From Nocardia lijiangensis NBRC 108240 (GTDB lineage: Bacteria > Actinomycetota > Actinomycetes > Mycobacteriales > Mycobacteriaceae): 59,337 nucleotides of DNA. Shown in pieces: positions 25,857 through 33,960 of this stretch. Location of the stretch: NCBI RefSeq assembly GCF_001613045.1, contig NZ_BDBP01000060.1, forward strand, positions 1 to 59,337. Direction: 5' to 3'. The translations under genes and the position numbers were made by a program. Within the stretch, counting starts at the first letter, position 1; each line of letters begins with the position of its first letter. The notes under the pieces were generated by a model. That model saw only the letters and a list, made by a program, of their open reading frames with translations. It was not told the origin of the DNA and did no database searches.

Positions 25857-27034
25857 GGCGTTGGCACCCCCGGCAGACCAGAGAACAGCAGTTGAAAGAT
25901 CTTGGGCTGGGCGTCGTGGAACCGCGGCGGCGTCGCGTTCGGTGTGAACGGCGCGCCTTCACTGGTATCGGTGACCACGTAGTCGGAGTGGCTGTCCGGC
26001 ACCCGGTTCGTCACACCTTCACAGCGCGGGCCGCCGGTGGCGTTCACCTTGGGCAGGTCCTCCGGATAGGTGTAGGGCTTGGAGCCCAGCTGGAAGTTGG
26101 TGTTCATGCCGACGCCGTCGTACATGCCGCCGAAGATCTCCTCGGCCAGCGGCATCAGCTTGCCGATGCCGTTGATCAGGCATTCGGTGGCCGGGTTGTA
26201 GTCGTAGAGCAGCTGCACGGTCGGCGTCATCAGATCCAGCGCCGTGATCAACCGCTGTTCGTTGTCCCGCAGCACCGATCCGGTGGTGTCGGCGAGCCCG
26301 ATCAGATTGGTCAGCAGCTCGTCCACATTGCCGGATTCCTCGGCGATCGTTCTGCTGGTGGTGGTCGCGTTGTCCACCGTGCGTAGCAGATCTCCCACGG
26401 TGTCGCCGTAAATACCGGTGACCTCGGCGGTCTTGTTCAAATCCGTCTGCAGCGTAGGCAGGTACGGGTTGACGGTGTCCCGCAGATACGCGTCGCTGGT
26501 GGACAGCAATTCACCCAATTTCTGTCCCCGCCCCTCCAGGGCCGTTCTCAGGGCCGAAATCGTCGCGTTCAGCTTGTCCGGCTCCACTTTCGCCAGCAGA
26601 TCCGACAGATGCTGGAACAACGTGTTGAACTCGACGGTCACCTTGCTCGCGGCGATGGTCGACCCAGGCTTCAGCGAGGATTTCGAAGGCTCCTCCGGCA
26701 CAATGAAATTCACGTATTTGGCGCCGAACACTGTGGTGGATCGAATGTCCACGCCCACGTTCTCCGGCACCAGCTTCAACTGATCGGGGTCGATTTCCAG
26801 GCGCAGTTGCGCGAAACCATCGCTGTGGTCGACCGAAGCGACCCGGCCGATCTCCACGCCACGGACCTTCACCTTGGCGTCGGTGTCGAGCACCAGGCCA
26901 CTGCGCGGCGCGGTCACGGTAATGGTCTCGGTCGGGGTGAACCCGCCCACGAACATGATCATCGCGATCGCGACGATCCCGGCCAGCGCGAGCACCATCG
27001 CGGCGCCGGCCAATTTCAGCTTCATCGTTCCCAT
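25853..27034 (-). CDS. mce4A: Mce4A, sterol import protein
   Basis: A 393-residue Mce subunit, first of the tube proteins. The anchor lies at about 8-32 and the MCE domain contains ITVTAPRSGLVLDTDAKVKV and RGVEIGRVASV; a long helical region and a charged C terminus follow. I chose ATG 27034, five bases after the yrbE4B stop; ATG 27025 three codons later is possible and has GGGAA four bases upstream. The longer open frame upstream overlaps yrbE4B and is not Mce-like. Confidence 0.91.
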   Translation of the reverse strand: MGTMKLKLAGAAMVLALAGIVAIAMIMFVGGFTPTETITVTAPRSGLVLDTDAKVKVRGVEIGRVASVDHSDGFAQLRLEIDPDQLKLVPENVGVDIRSTTVFGAKYVNFIVPEEPSKSSLKPGSTIAASKVTVEFNTLFQHLSDLLAKVEPDKLNATISALRTALEGRGQKLGELLSTSDAYLRDTVNPYLPTLQTDLNKTAEVTGIYGDTVGDLLRTVDNATTTSRTIAEESGNVDELLTNLIGLADTTGSVLRDNEQRLITALDLMTPTVQLLYDYNPATECLINGIGKLMPLAEEIFGGMYDGVGMNTNFQLGSKPYTYPEDLPKVNATGGPRCEGVTNRVPDSHSDYVVTDTSEGAPFTPNATPPRFHDAQPKIFQLLFSGLPGVPTP

Positions 27035-27039
27035 ACCGC

Positions 27040-27891
27040 TTATCCGGAGAGGTGGAAGTTGCCGGAGGTGCCATAGATGGCCAGGGAGATCAGCAGGGTC
27101 ACCGTGACCACCGCGACCAGGGAGGCACGCACCGCGTTGCCGACCGCGACGCCGACACCCACCGGGCCGCCCGCAGCGTAATAGCCGTAGTAAGTGTGAA
27201 TCATCATGACCGCCAGCGCCATGAGGATCGCTTGCGCGAATGACCACAGGATGTCGCTCGGAATCAGGAAGGTCGAGAAGTAGTGGTCGTAGACGCCGGC
27301 TGATTGCCCGTAGATTACCACCGTGGCGAACCGGGCCGCCATGAATGAGGCGATCACGGCCAGCGCGTAAAGCGGCACGATCGCGATCATGCCGGCCAGT
27401 ACCCTTGTCCCGACCAGATACGGCACCGGGCGAATCGCCATGACCTCCAGCGCGTCGATCTCCTCGGAGACCCGCATGGCACCGAGCTGGGCGGTGGAAC
27501 CGGCGCCGATGGTGGCGGCAAGCCCGATGCCCGAGATCACCGGCGCGGCGATGCGCACGTTGAGGAAGGCGGAGAAGAAGCCGGTCAGCGCCTCGACGCC
27601 GATATTGCCCAGCGAGCTGTAGCCCTGCACCGCGATGGTGCCGCCCGCGAACAGCGTCAGGAAGCCGACGATCACCACCGTGCCGCCGATGACGGCGAGC
27701 GCGCCGGTGCCCATGCTGATCTCGGCGATCAGCCGGATGGTCTCGGTCCGGTAGTGGATGAGGGCGCGCGGCATCGAGGCCAGCGCCTGCCCGTAGAACA
27801 CGGCGTGCTTACCCACCGAGTCCAGCGAATCCGACATCCGGCGCGCCCGGCGCACCGCGCGGGGAAACCGGGACTGGATCACGAAGGCCAT
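27040..27891 (-). CDS. yrbE4B: YrbE4B permease subunit
   Basis: A 283-residue integral membrane protein of the MlaE/YrbE family, one half of the Mce4 transporter permease. About five membrane helices are visible. The family core includes GFLTLFAGGTIAVQG, the coupling-helix region with VSEEIDALEVMAI and a C-terminal GGPVGVGVAVGNAVR. It pairs with YrbE4A and is energised by a shared ATPase (MceG) that is not in this window. Four bases separate it from yrbE4A. Confidence 0.94.
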   Translation of the reverse strand: MAFVIQSRFPRAVRRARRMSDSLDSVGKHAVFYGQALASMPRALIHYRTETIRLIAEISMGTGALAVIGGTVVIVGFLTLFAGGTIAVQGYSSLGNIGVEALTGFFSAFLNVRIAAPVISGIGLAATIGAGSTAQLGAMRVSEEIDALEVMAIRPVPYLVGTRVLAGMIAIVPLYALAVIASFMAARFATVVIYGQSAGVYDHYFSTFLIPSDILWSFAQAILMALAVMMIHTYYGYYAAGGPVGVGVAVGNAVRASLVAVVTVTLLISLAIYGTSGNFHLSG

Positions 27892-27895
27892 CGCG

Positions 27896-28660
27896 TCACC
27901 GCACCGTGAACTTGATGCCGACGGCGGTGACCACCACGTTCACCACGAACAAGGCCATGAAGGCGAAGACGACGGTCTGATTCACCGCATCACCGACACT
28001 CTTGGGACCGCCTTTGACGTTCAGGCCGAGGTAACAGGCCACCAGTCCGGCGATCAGCCCGAACAATCCGGCCTTCACTTCGGAGATGATCAGCTCGGGC
28101 AGGTGGGTGAGCAGCGTGATGCCGTTGACGAAGGCGCCGGGGTTCACGTCCTGCAGATAGACCGAGAACAAGAAGCCGCCGACGATGCCGATCGTGGACA
28201 CCAGGCTGTTGAGCATGAGTGCGACGAACATCGAGGCCAGCACCCTCGGCACGACCAGTCGCTGGACGGGGTCGATGCCGAGGACGCGCATCGCGTCGAC
28301 TTCTTCTCTGATGGTTCGAGCGCCGAGATCCGCGCAGATCGCGGTGGCGCCCGCGCCCGCCACGATGAGCACGGTGACGATCGGTCCGACCTGGGTGACC
28401 GTGCCGAAGGCCGCACCCGCACCGCTGAGGTCGGCCGCGCCGATCTCGCGCAAAAGAATGTTCAGCGTGAAGCTCACCAGAACGGTGAACGGGATCGCGA
28501 CCAGCACGGTCGGCACGATGGACACGCGCGCGATGAACCAGGACTGATCGATGAACTCACGCGCTTGAAAGGGCCTGCGGACGCTCGCACGGGCTACCTC
28601 CGCGGCGAGTTCGAAGAACCCACCGACGGCCCGCAACGGGACAGCAAGGACCTCGTTCAT
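27896..28660 (-). CDS. yrbE4A: YrbE4A permease subunit
   Basis: A 254-residue MlaE/YrbE permease subunit and first gene of the mce4 operon. Helices and the conserved segment IREEVDAMRVLGIDP (coupling region) are clear, as is the end GGPKSVGDAVNQTVVFAF. Start ATG 28660 has AGGAGG seven to eight bases upstream; the track from 28708 would remove that site. The KstR-type operator at 28738 lies 78 bases upstream. Confidence 0.94.
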   Translation of the reverse strand: MNEVLAVPLRAVGGFFELAAEVARASVRRPFQAREFIDQSWFIARVSIVPTVLVAIPFTVLVSFTLNILLREIGAADLSGAGAAFGTVTQVGPIVTVLIVAGAGATAICADLGARTIREEVDAMRVLGIDPVQRLVVPRVLASMFVALMLNSLVSTIGIVGGFLFSVYLQDVNPGAFVNGITLLTHLPELIISEVKAGLFGLIAGLVACYLGLNVKGGPKSVGDAVNQTVVFAFMALFVVNVVVTAVGIKFTVR

Positions 28661-28737
28661 CCGCGATCCTCCTAGCTCAACTGCATGTATTGCTGCATGG
28701 CGCGACACGGCACCATGGCCGCGTCGCCGGGATTGAT

Positions 28738-28751
28738 TAGAACATGTTCAC
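28738..28751. promoter_or_regulatory. KstR-type operator of the mce4 operon
   Basis: TAGAACATGTTCAC matches seven of eight fixed positions (the last A is C). It lies in the 285-base gap between yrbE4A and hsd4A, 78 bases ahead of yrbE4A. KstR control of mce4 is established in M. tuberculosis and Rhodococcus. Confidence 0.65.
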
Positions 28752-28839
28752 ATCTATGTTGTGCCGTTTTAGTCACATTTGAACTGCACGTTTTCTAGAT
28801 GACGGCCCTGGAATATGAAACGTGTGTCATACATCGGTG

Positions 28840-28862
28840 GTGACGCCTTTGTGAGGCGTCAC
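28840..28862. terminator. short hairpin downstream of hsd4A
   Basis: GTGACGCC pairs perfectly with GGCGTCAC over a seven-base loop. It lies 84 bases after the hsd4A stop on the minus strand and has no T run. It could end hsd4A transcription before the mce4 promoter, but this is weak. The rest of 28661-28945 shows only the operator. Confidence 0.35.
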
Positions 28863-28945
28863 ACACCCGTCATGTCTACCAAGTGCCGGACTCATGATCA
28901 ACAGCTGGACAGCTGATCAGTTGTCGCTCGGCCAAGGCGACCAGG

Positions 28946-29851
28946 TCAGCCCAGTTCGGTCAGGGAGGAAGCCGAGAAGGTCTGCCCGGCAGGCCGCTCG
29001 GCGAAGTAGCCGGAGAGCGTGGCCGCGAGGTCACCTGAGTCCCAGGACGCCCCCGCGGCGTCGAACCGCTGCTCGACAACGGGCGCGGCCATCAGCGCCA
29101 CCATCGGGCCGTAGACCACGAACAGCTGCCCGCTGACCGCGTCGGCCGCGGGCGAAGCCAGGTAGGCGACCAGCCGCGCCACGTGATCGGGCGCGAGCGG
29201 ATCGATTCCGCCTTCGGGGGCCGCGCTGAACACCGCTTCGGTCATCGCCGTGCGCGCACGGGGCGCGATCGCGTTGGCCCGCACGCCGTAGCGCGAGAGC
29301 GCACGCGCGGCCGAGAGAGTAAGGGCGGTGATGCCCGCCTTGGCCGCGCCGTAGTTGGCCTGCCCCTCCGGGCCGAGCAGGCCCGCCTCGGAGGAGGTGT
29401 TGATCAGGCGGCCGTAGACCGGCGCGCCCGCCTCCTTCGACTTGGCGCGCCAGTAGGCGGCGGCATTGCGAGACAAGAGGAAATGGCCGCGCAGGTGCAC
29501 CGCGAGCACCGCGTCGAAGTCCTCGTCGGACATGTTGAACAGCATCCGGTCGCGGGTGATGCCCGCATTGTTGACCACGATGTCCACGCTGCCGAACGCT
29601 TCGTTCGCGGTGCTGAGCAGCGCGTCGGCCGTCGACCGCTCCGCGATGCTGCCCGCGACGAACTCCGCCTTGGCGCCCAGCGCCCGGATCTCGGCGAGGG
29701 TCTCGGCAACCGCGTCGGATTCCGCGAGGTCGTTGACCACCACCGAGGCGCCGGCGGCCGCGAGGGCGAGCGCCTCGGCCTTGCCGAGTCCGGCGCCCGC
29801 ACCGGTCACGATCGCCACACGGCCCGCCAAGCTCAGATCAGTTTCGTTCAC
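28946..29851 (-). CDS. hsd4A: steroid short-chain dehydrogenase (Hsd4A/Rv3502c-like)
   Basis: A 301-residue SDR with TGAGAGLG for NAD(P), NNAG, and the catalytic YGAAK. The C-terminal extension beyond the usual 250 residues is typical of the 17-beta-hydroxysteroid/MFE-2-like group. M. tuberculosis has the same gene (Rv3502c) between mce4 and fdxD, and the Hsd4A family acts as beta-hydroxyacyl-CoA dehydrogenase in side-chain shortening and as 17-beta-HSD. Start is GTG 29851. A perfect KstR-type site lies 11 bases upstream. Confidence 0.85.
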   Translation of the reverse strand: MNETDLSLAGRVAIVTGAGAGLGKAEALALAAAGASVVVNDLAESDAVAETLAEIRALGAKAEFVAGSIAERSTADALLSTANEAFGSVDIVVNNAGITRDRMLFNMSDEDFDAVLAVHLRGHFLLSRNAAAYWRAKSKEAGAPVYGRLINTSSEAGLLGPEGQANYGAAKAGITALTLSAARALSRYGVRANAIAPRARTAMTEAVFSAAPEGGIDPLAPDHVARLVAYLASPAADAVSGQLFVVYGPMVALMAAPVVEQRFDAAGASWDSGDLAATLSGYFAERPAGQTFSASSLTELG

Positions 29852-29862
29852 CGGCCCGACTT

Positions 29863-29876
29863 TAGAACGTGTTCCA
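29863..29876. promoter_or_regulatory. KstR-type operator at hsd4A
   Basis: TAGAACGTGTTCCA fits all eight fixed positions. It sits between the fdxD stop and the hsd4A start, so hsd4A may have its own promoter in addition to read-through from fdxD. Confidence 0.7.
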
Positions 29877-29895
29877 ACCTACTGGCAAGACGCTT

Positions 29896-30084
29896 TCACA
29901 GGAGCTTCAGCGCGGCTTTCGGGCACTGCGCCACCGCATCCTCGACATCGCCGAGACGGTCGTCGGCCACCTCGGCGGCCAGGATGTGCAGCTGGTCCTC
30001 GTCGTCGAGTTCGAACACGTCGGGGGCGATTCCGACGCAGATTCCGTTCGCCTCGCACAGATCCCGATCGACAATGACCTTCAT
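29896..30084 (-). CDS. fdxD: [3Fe-4S] ferredoxin FdxD
   Basis: A 62-residue ferredoxin. Cysteines in DLCEANGIC (C10, C16) and AQCPKAAL (C54), with no fourth ligand in the usual place, fit a single [3Fe-4S] cluster. Such ferredoxins feed electrons to P450s, and M. tuberculosis FdxD (Rv3503c) sits in the same place. CYP125 or the PKS-linked P450 are candidate partners here. It is transcribed divergently from fadE26 and shares the operator at 30171. Confidence 0.9.
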   Translation of the reverse strand: MKVIVDRDLCEANGICVGIAPDVFELDDEDQLHILAAEVADDRLGDVEDAVAQCPKAALKLL

Positions 30085-30170
30085 GGGAACTCCTTTACAT
30101 GGACTCTCTTCGAAGCCTACAAGCCCGCGCGGTCACGCGCGCCGCCATCGGCCGGATTCCTGGGCAATAC

Positions 30171-30184
30171 TGGAACATGTTTCA
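30171..30184. promoter_or_regulatory. KstR-type operator between fdxD and fadE26
   Basis: TGGAACATGTTTCA fits all eight fixed positions. It lies 87 bases before fdxD and 52 before fadE26 in a divergent promoter region, so one site could control both. Confidence 0.7.
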
Positions 30185-30235
30185 GTCGATATGCAATCAT
30201 CGGGACAAGCGAATCTAACGACATGAGGTTTTGCC

Positions 30236-31429
30236 ATGCGCATTGCGTACACGCCGCAGCAAGAAGAGCTCCGCGCCGAGTTGCGCGACTACTTCGCGCG
30301 GCTGATCACACCGGAGCGCCGGGCCGCGCTGAGCGCGACGACCGGTGAGTACGGGCACGGCAATGTGTACCGCGAGGTCGTCCAGGAGATGGGCCGCGAC
30401 GGCTGGCTGACGCTGGCCTGGCCCAAGGAGTACGGCGGCCAGGACCGGCCGACCATGGACCAGCTGATCTTCACCGACGAGGCCGCCATCGCGGGCGCCC
30501 CCGTGCCATTCCTGACCATCAACTCGGTGGCGCCGACGATCATGCACTACGGCAGCGAGGAACAGAAGAAGTTCTTCCTGCCCAAGATCGCCGCGGGCGA
30601 GCTGCACTTCTCCATCGGCTACTCCGAGCCGGGCGCGGGCACCGACCTGGCCAGCCTGCGCACCTCCGCGGTGCGCGACGGCGACGACTACGTGATCAAC
30701 GGTCAGAAGATGTGGACCAGCCTGATCGCCTACGCCGACTACGTCTGGCTCGCGGTGCGCACCGACCCGAACGCCAAGAAGCACAAGGGCATCAGCATGC
30801 TCATCGTGCCGACCTCGGCCGAGGGATTCTCGTGGACACCGGTGCACACCATGGCCGGGCCGGACACCAGCGCGACCTACTACCAGGATGTGCGCGTGCC
30901 CGTGAGCTCGCTGGTCGGCCAGGAGAACGGCGGCTGGGCGCTGATCACCAACCAGCTCAACCACGAGCGCGTCGCGCTCACCTCGGCGGGCCCGCTGACG
31001 GTCGCGCTGAACCAGACCGTCGAGTGGGCGCGCGCGACCAAGTCGGGCGACGGCTCGCGCGTCATCGATAAGGAATGGGTGCAGCTGAATCTGGCCAAGG
31101 TGCACGCCAAGGTCGAATACTTGAAGCTGCTGAACTGGGAGATCGCCAGCCGCGCCGACGCGGGCGGCGACGCGGCGCCGCGCCCCTGGGATGCCTCGAC
31201 CTGCAAGGTCTACGGCACCGAGCTGGCCACCGAGGCGTACCGGCTGCTGATGGAGGTCCTCGGCCCGCAGGCGTATCTGCGCCAGAACTCCCCCGGCGCC
31301 GAACTGCGCGGACGCCTGGAGCGCTTCCACCGGGCCGCACTGATCCTGACGTTCGGTGGCGGCACCAACGAGGTGCAGCGCGACATCATCGCCATGACCG
31401 CCCTCCGCCAGCCTGCCTCGGCGCGCTGA
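30236..31429 (+). CDS. fadE26: acyl-CoA dehydrogenase FadE26 (ChsE4)
   Basis: A 397-residue acyl-CoA dehydrogenase. It has the FAD-binding GYSEPGAGTDLASL, the catalytic-base helix NHERVALTS (E244 likely base) and the C-terminal TFGGGTNEVQRDIIA. In M. tuberculosis FadE26 and FadE27 form an alpha2-beta2 enzyme that dehydrogenates the steroid C26-CoA side chain. Only one subunit carries a complete active site, which fits FadE26 keeping the glutamate. GAGG lies seven bases before ATG 30236. fadE27 follows after 21 bases. Confidence 0.93.
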   Translation: MRIAYTPQQEELRAELRDYFARLITPERRAALSATTGEYGHGNVYREVVQEMGRDGWLTLAWPKEYGGQDRPTMDQLIFTDEAAIAGAPVPFLTINSVAPTIMHYGSEEQKKFFLPKIAAGELHFSIGYSEPGAGTDLASLRTSAVRDGDDYVINGQKMWTSLIAYADYVWLAVRTDPNAKKHKGISMLIVPTSAEGFSWTPVHTMAGPDTSATYYQDVRVPVSSLVGQENGGWALITNQLNHERVALTSAGPLTVALNQTVEWARATKSGDGSRVIDKEWVQLNLAKVHAKVEYLKLLNWEIASRADAGGDAAPRPWDASTCKVYGTELATEAYRLLMEVLGPQAYLRQNSPGAELRGRLERFHRAALILTFGGGTNEVQRDIIAMTALRQPASAR

Positions 31430-31450
31430 GCAGAAAGCAGAGAGACCACC

Positions 31451-32554
31451 ATGGATTTCACCCCCACCGAAGCCCAGCTCGACCTGGCCCGCCTGACCGG
31501 CGAGGTGTGCGGCAAGCTCGTCACCGCCGACCGGTTGCGCGCACTCGACGTGGCGGGCCGGTTCGACGAGACGCTGTGGAAGTCGTTGGCCGAGACCGGA
31601 ATTCTGGCCGCGGCGCTGCCGGAGCAGGTCGGCGGCAGCGGCTTGGGCGCGCTCGAGCAGACCGCGGTGCTGCGCGAGCTCGGCAAGTCGGTCGCCGCGG
31701 TGCCCTACCTGTGGTCGATCGTGGTCGGCGCGGGAGCGCTGGCGCGGTTCGGATCCGAGGACCAGCGCGCACTGGCGACGCAGGCGGGCGAGGGCAGCGC
31801 GATCCTCACCGCGGCCCTGGCCGAGGAGCACAACTACGAGCCCGCCAAGCCGACCACCGTCGCCCGCGAGAGCGACGGCGGCTGGCGGCTGACCGGCACC
31901 AAGACCACGGTGCCCTACGCCGACCGCGCCGCCCGAATCCTGGTGCCCGCCACGGTCTCCGGGGTGCCCGCGGTCTTCCTCGTCGACCCCTCTGACGCGT
32001 CGGTGCAGGTCACCGCGCAGCAGGTAGTGGACTTCAGCGCGGAGTTCGGCGTCGAATTCACCGACACCCCGGCCGAATTGGTCGGCACGGTGGAGGGCGG
32101 CGCGGAGCTGCTGGACTGGATCCTCACCCGCGCCTGGCTCGGGCTCAGCGCTCAGCAGCTCGGCACCGTCGAGAAGGCGCTCGACCTCGTGGCCGACTAC
32201 GCGCGTGAGCGCGAGCAGTTCGGCAAGGCCGTCGGCAGCTTCCAGGCCGTCGCGCAGCGCCTGGCCGACGCCTACATCGACGTGCAGGGCCTGCGTCTCG
32301 CGGTCACCCAGGCCGCCTGGCGCCTCGCCGAGGACCTGCCCGCCGCCGAAGCCGTGCACACCGCCAAGTTCTGGGCCGCCGACGCGGGCCACCGCGTCGC
32401 CCACACCGTCGTGCACGTACACGGCGGCGTCGGCATCGACCGCGACCACATCGTGCACAACTACTTCACCGCCGCCAAGCACAACGAATTCGCCCTCGGC
32501 GCAGGCATCGACCACCTCCGCGCCATCGGCGCCCTCCTGGCCAACCCGTCCTGA
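31451..32554 (+). CDS. fadE27: acyl-CoA dehydrogenase FadE27 (ChsE5)
   Basis: A 367-residue acyl-CoA dehydrogenase subunit and partner of FadE26. The overall fold is present (SLAETGILAAALPEQVGGSG at the N terminus, REREQFGKAVGSFQAVAQRL in the C-terminal helices, HVHGGVGIDRDH near the end), but the catalytic glutamate of FadE26 has no clear equivalent, as expected for the non-catalytic subunit. It is in an operon with fadE26, and a stable hairpin lies downstream at 32586. Confidence 0.92.
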   Translation: MDFTPTEAQLDLARLTGEVCGKLVTADRLRALDVAGRFDETLWKSLAETGILAAALPEQVGGSGLGALEQTAVLRELGKSVAAVPYLWSIVVGAGALARFGSEDQRALATQAGEGSAILTAALAEEHNYEPAKPTTVARESDGGWRLTGTKTTVPYADRAARILVPATVSGVPAVFLVDPSDASVQVTAQQVVDFSAEFGVEFTDTPAELVGTVEGGAELLDWILTRAWLGLSAQQLGTVEKALDLVADYAREREQFGKAVGSFQAVAQRLADAYIDVQGLRLAVTQAAWRLAEDLPAAEAVHTAKFWAADAGHRVAHTVVHVHGGVGIDRDHIVHNYFTAAKHNEFALGAGIDHLRAIGALLANPS

Positions 32555-32585
32555 CCCGAAACCCGCGGCACAACCGCATCCTGAC

Positions 32586-32616
32586 ATCGGCCCGTCGGCA
32601 CAACCGACGGGCCGAT
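32586..32616. terminator. hairpin after fadE27
   Basis: ATCGGCCCGTCGG pairs perfectly with CCGACGGGCCGAT over a five-base loop, 31 bases after the fadE27 stop. No T run follows, so it is a probable but not classical terminator. Confidence 0.55.
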
Positions 32617-32654
32617 CGTCGTCCCGGAGCCCGCAGCTACCGGGCGTTCCGCCT

Positions 32655-32783
32655 CTAAGCGGCGGGCTGCGTGGAGGTCAGGTAGCGCTGGAGGGTGGGG
32701 GCGATGTCGGCGATGAGCTGGGGTGGGGTCATGGCGACGACCGGGGGGAGTCGTAGCACGTACCGGCACAAGGCCAGGCCGGG
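32655..32783 (-). pseudogene. 3' remnant of a TetR-family regulator gene
   Basis: On the minus strand 42 codons up to a TAG stop read as the C terminus of a TetR repressor: GLALCRYVLRLPP, then APTLQRYLTS. This matches the characteristic ending of actinobacterial TetR regulators (a CRYVLR helix, then PTLQRYL). Upstream of residue PGLALC the frame runs into DNA of the plus-strand monooxygenase, with no DNA-binding domain. The gene has lost its 5' part. Confidence 0.7.
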
Positions 32784-32784
32784 C

Positions 32785-33888
32785 ACCCTCGCGGACGCGG
32801 GCGTCGACGTCGTCGTGCTGGACCGGCTCGCCGAGGGCGCCAACACCTCCCGCGCCGCTGTTGTGCACGCGCGGACCCTCGAGGTGCTCGCCGAGCTCGG
32901 CATCGCCGAGGAACTGATCCTGCGCGGCATCCAGGTTCCGCGTTTCACCCTGCACGACGGCGCGCGCACCCTCGCGACCATCGGGTTCGACAAGCTCCCG
33001 ACCCCGTACCCGTACACCCTGATGACCCCGCAGGTCACCACCGAGGCGGTACTGCTCGAGCGCCTGCACAAGGCGGGCGGGCGGGTGCACCGGCCGTACG
33101 TGGTCACCCGGGTGGTGAACGAAAACGACGGTGTCACCGTCGAATACACCGATGCCGCGGGCGCCCCCGGCACCATTCGCGCCGAGTACGTCATCGGCGC
33201 CGACGGCATGCACAGCATCGTGCGCGAGCAGGCGGGCATCGGCTTCACCGGCGACACCTACCCCGACTCGTTCGTCCTCGCCGATGTGCGGATGACCTGG
33301 CCGATCGCCAGAGACGAAGTGGCGCTGCACCTTTCGCCCGAGGGTGTCACCGTCGTCGCGCCACTGCCCGACGACGCCGAACCCGACCGCTACCGCGTGG
33401 TCGCCACGGTGGCCGAGGCGCCCGAACACCCCACCGCCGAGGACATTCAGGCGATCCTCGACACCCGCGGCCCGGGCGGCGACGTGCGGGTGCGGGAAGT
33501 GCTCTGGAGCTCGCGATTCCGCGTGCACCACCGGGTTGCCGACCACTACCGCGTGGGTCGCGTCCTGCTGGTCGGCGACGCCGCCCACGTGCACAGCCCG
33601 GCGGGCGGGCAGGGCATGAACACCGGCATCCAGGACGCGGCCGCCCTCGGCCCGTTGCTCGCGCGGGTCCTGACCGGCGAGCCGCAGCGGCTCCTGGACG
33701 AGTACGAAGCCACCCGCCGCCCCGTCGCCGTGGAGGTGGTGGCGTTCACCGATCGCATGACGAAAATGGCCACCCTGCGCCCCCGCATCGCCAGGCTCGC
33801 ACGCAACACCGCACTCTCGGCGCTGAGCCGGATTCCCGCGTTCCGCACCCGTCTCGCCTTCCGCCTGGCCGAGCTGACGACCCGCTGA
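32785..33888 (+). pseudogene. 5'-truncated FAD monooxygenase (UbiH/PheA type)
   Basis: About 367 codons of an aromatic-type FAD monooxygenase. The DG motif IGADGMHSIVRE and the GD motif LVGDAAHVHSPAGGQG are intact. The protein begins at TLADAGVDVVVLDR, the second strand of the FAD fold; the GxGxxG segment that must precede it is missing. In its place is antisense DNA of the TetR remnant. The frame stays open to ATG 32695, but that would add 30 unrelated residues without a ribosome site. I call it a pseudogene although a chimeric protein cannot be excluded. Confidence 0.75.
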
Positions 33889-33917
33889 CCACACCGCCGC
33901 GCTCGGTGCACGACGAC

Positions 33918-33950
33918 GGGCCGCCGCGATGATCGCGGCGGCCCTTGTTT
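33918..33950. terminator. intrinsic terminator between monooxygenase remnant and fadD19
   Basis: GGGCCGCCGCGA pairs with TCGCGGCGGCCC over a three-base loop and is followed by TTGTTT. It separates two converging reading frames and can serve the plus-strand transcript. Confidence 0.75.
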
Positions 33951-33960
33951 GCGCTGGTGA

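Noticed and set aside
28817..28830. Second KstR site TGAAACGTGTGTCA before mce4
   Set aside because: The right half is GTG instead of GTT and the site is far from the start; weaker than 28738.
30215..32587. 790-codon minus-strand frame over fadE26 and fadE27
   Set aside because: Shadow of high-GC codon positions; no domain, and both dehydrogenases on the other strand are fully supported.
32695..32784. ATG 32695 as genuine start of the FAD monooxygenase
   Set aside because: The added 30 residues are antisense TetR sequence, lack the GxGxxG fold and have no ribosome site.
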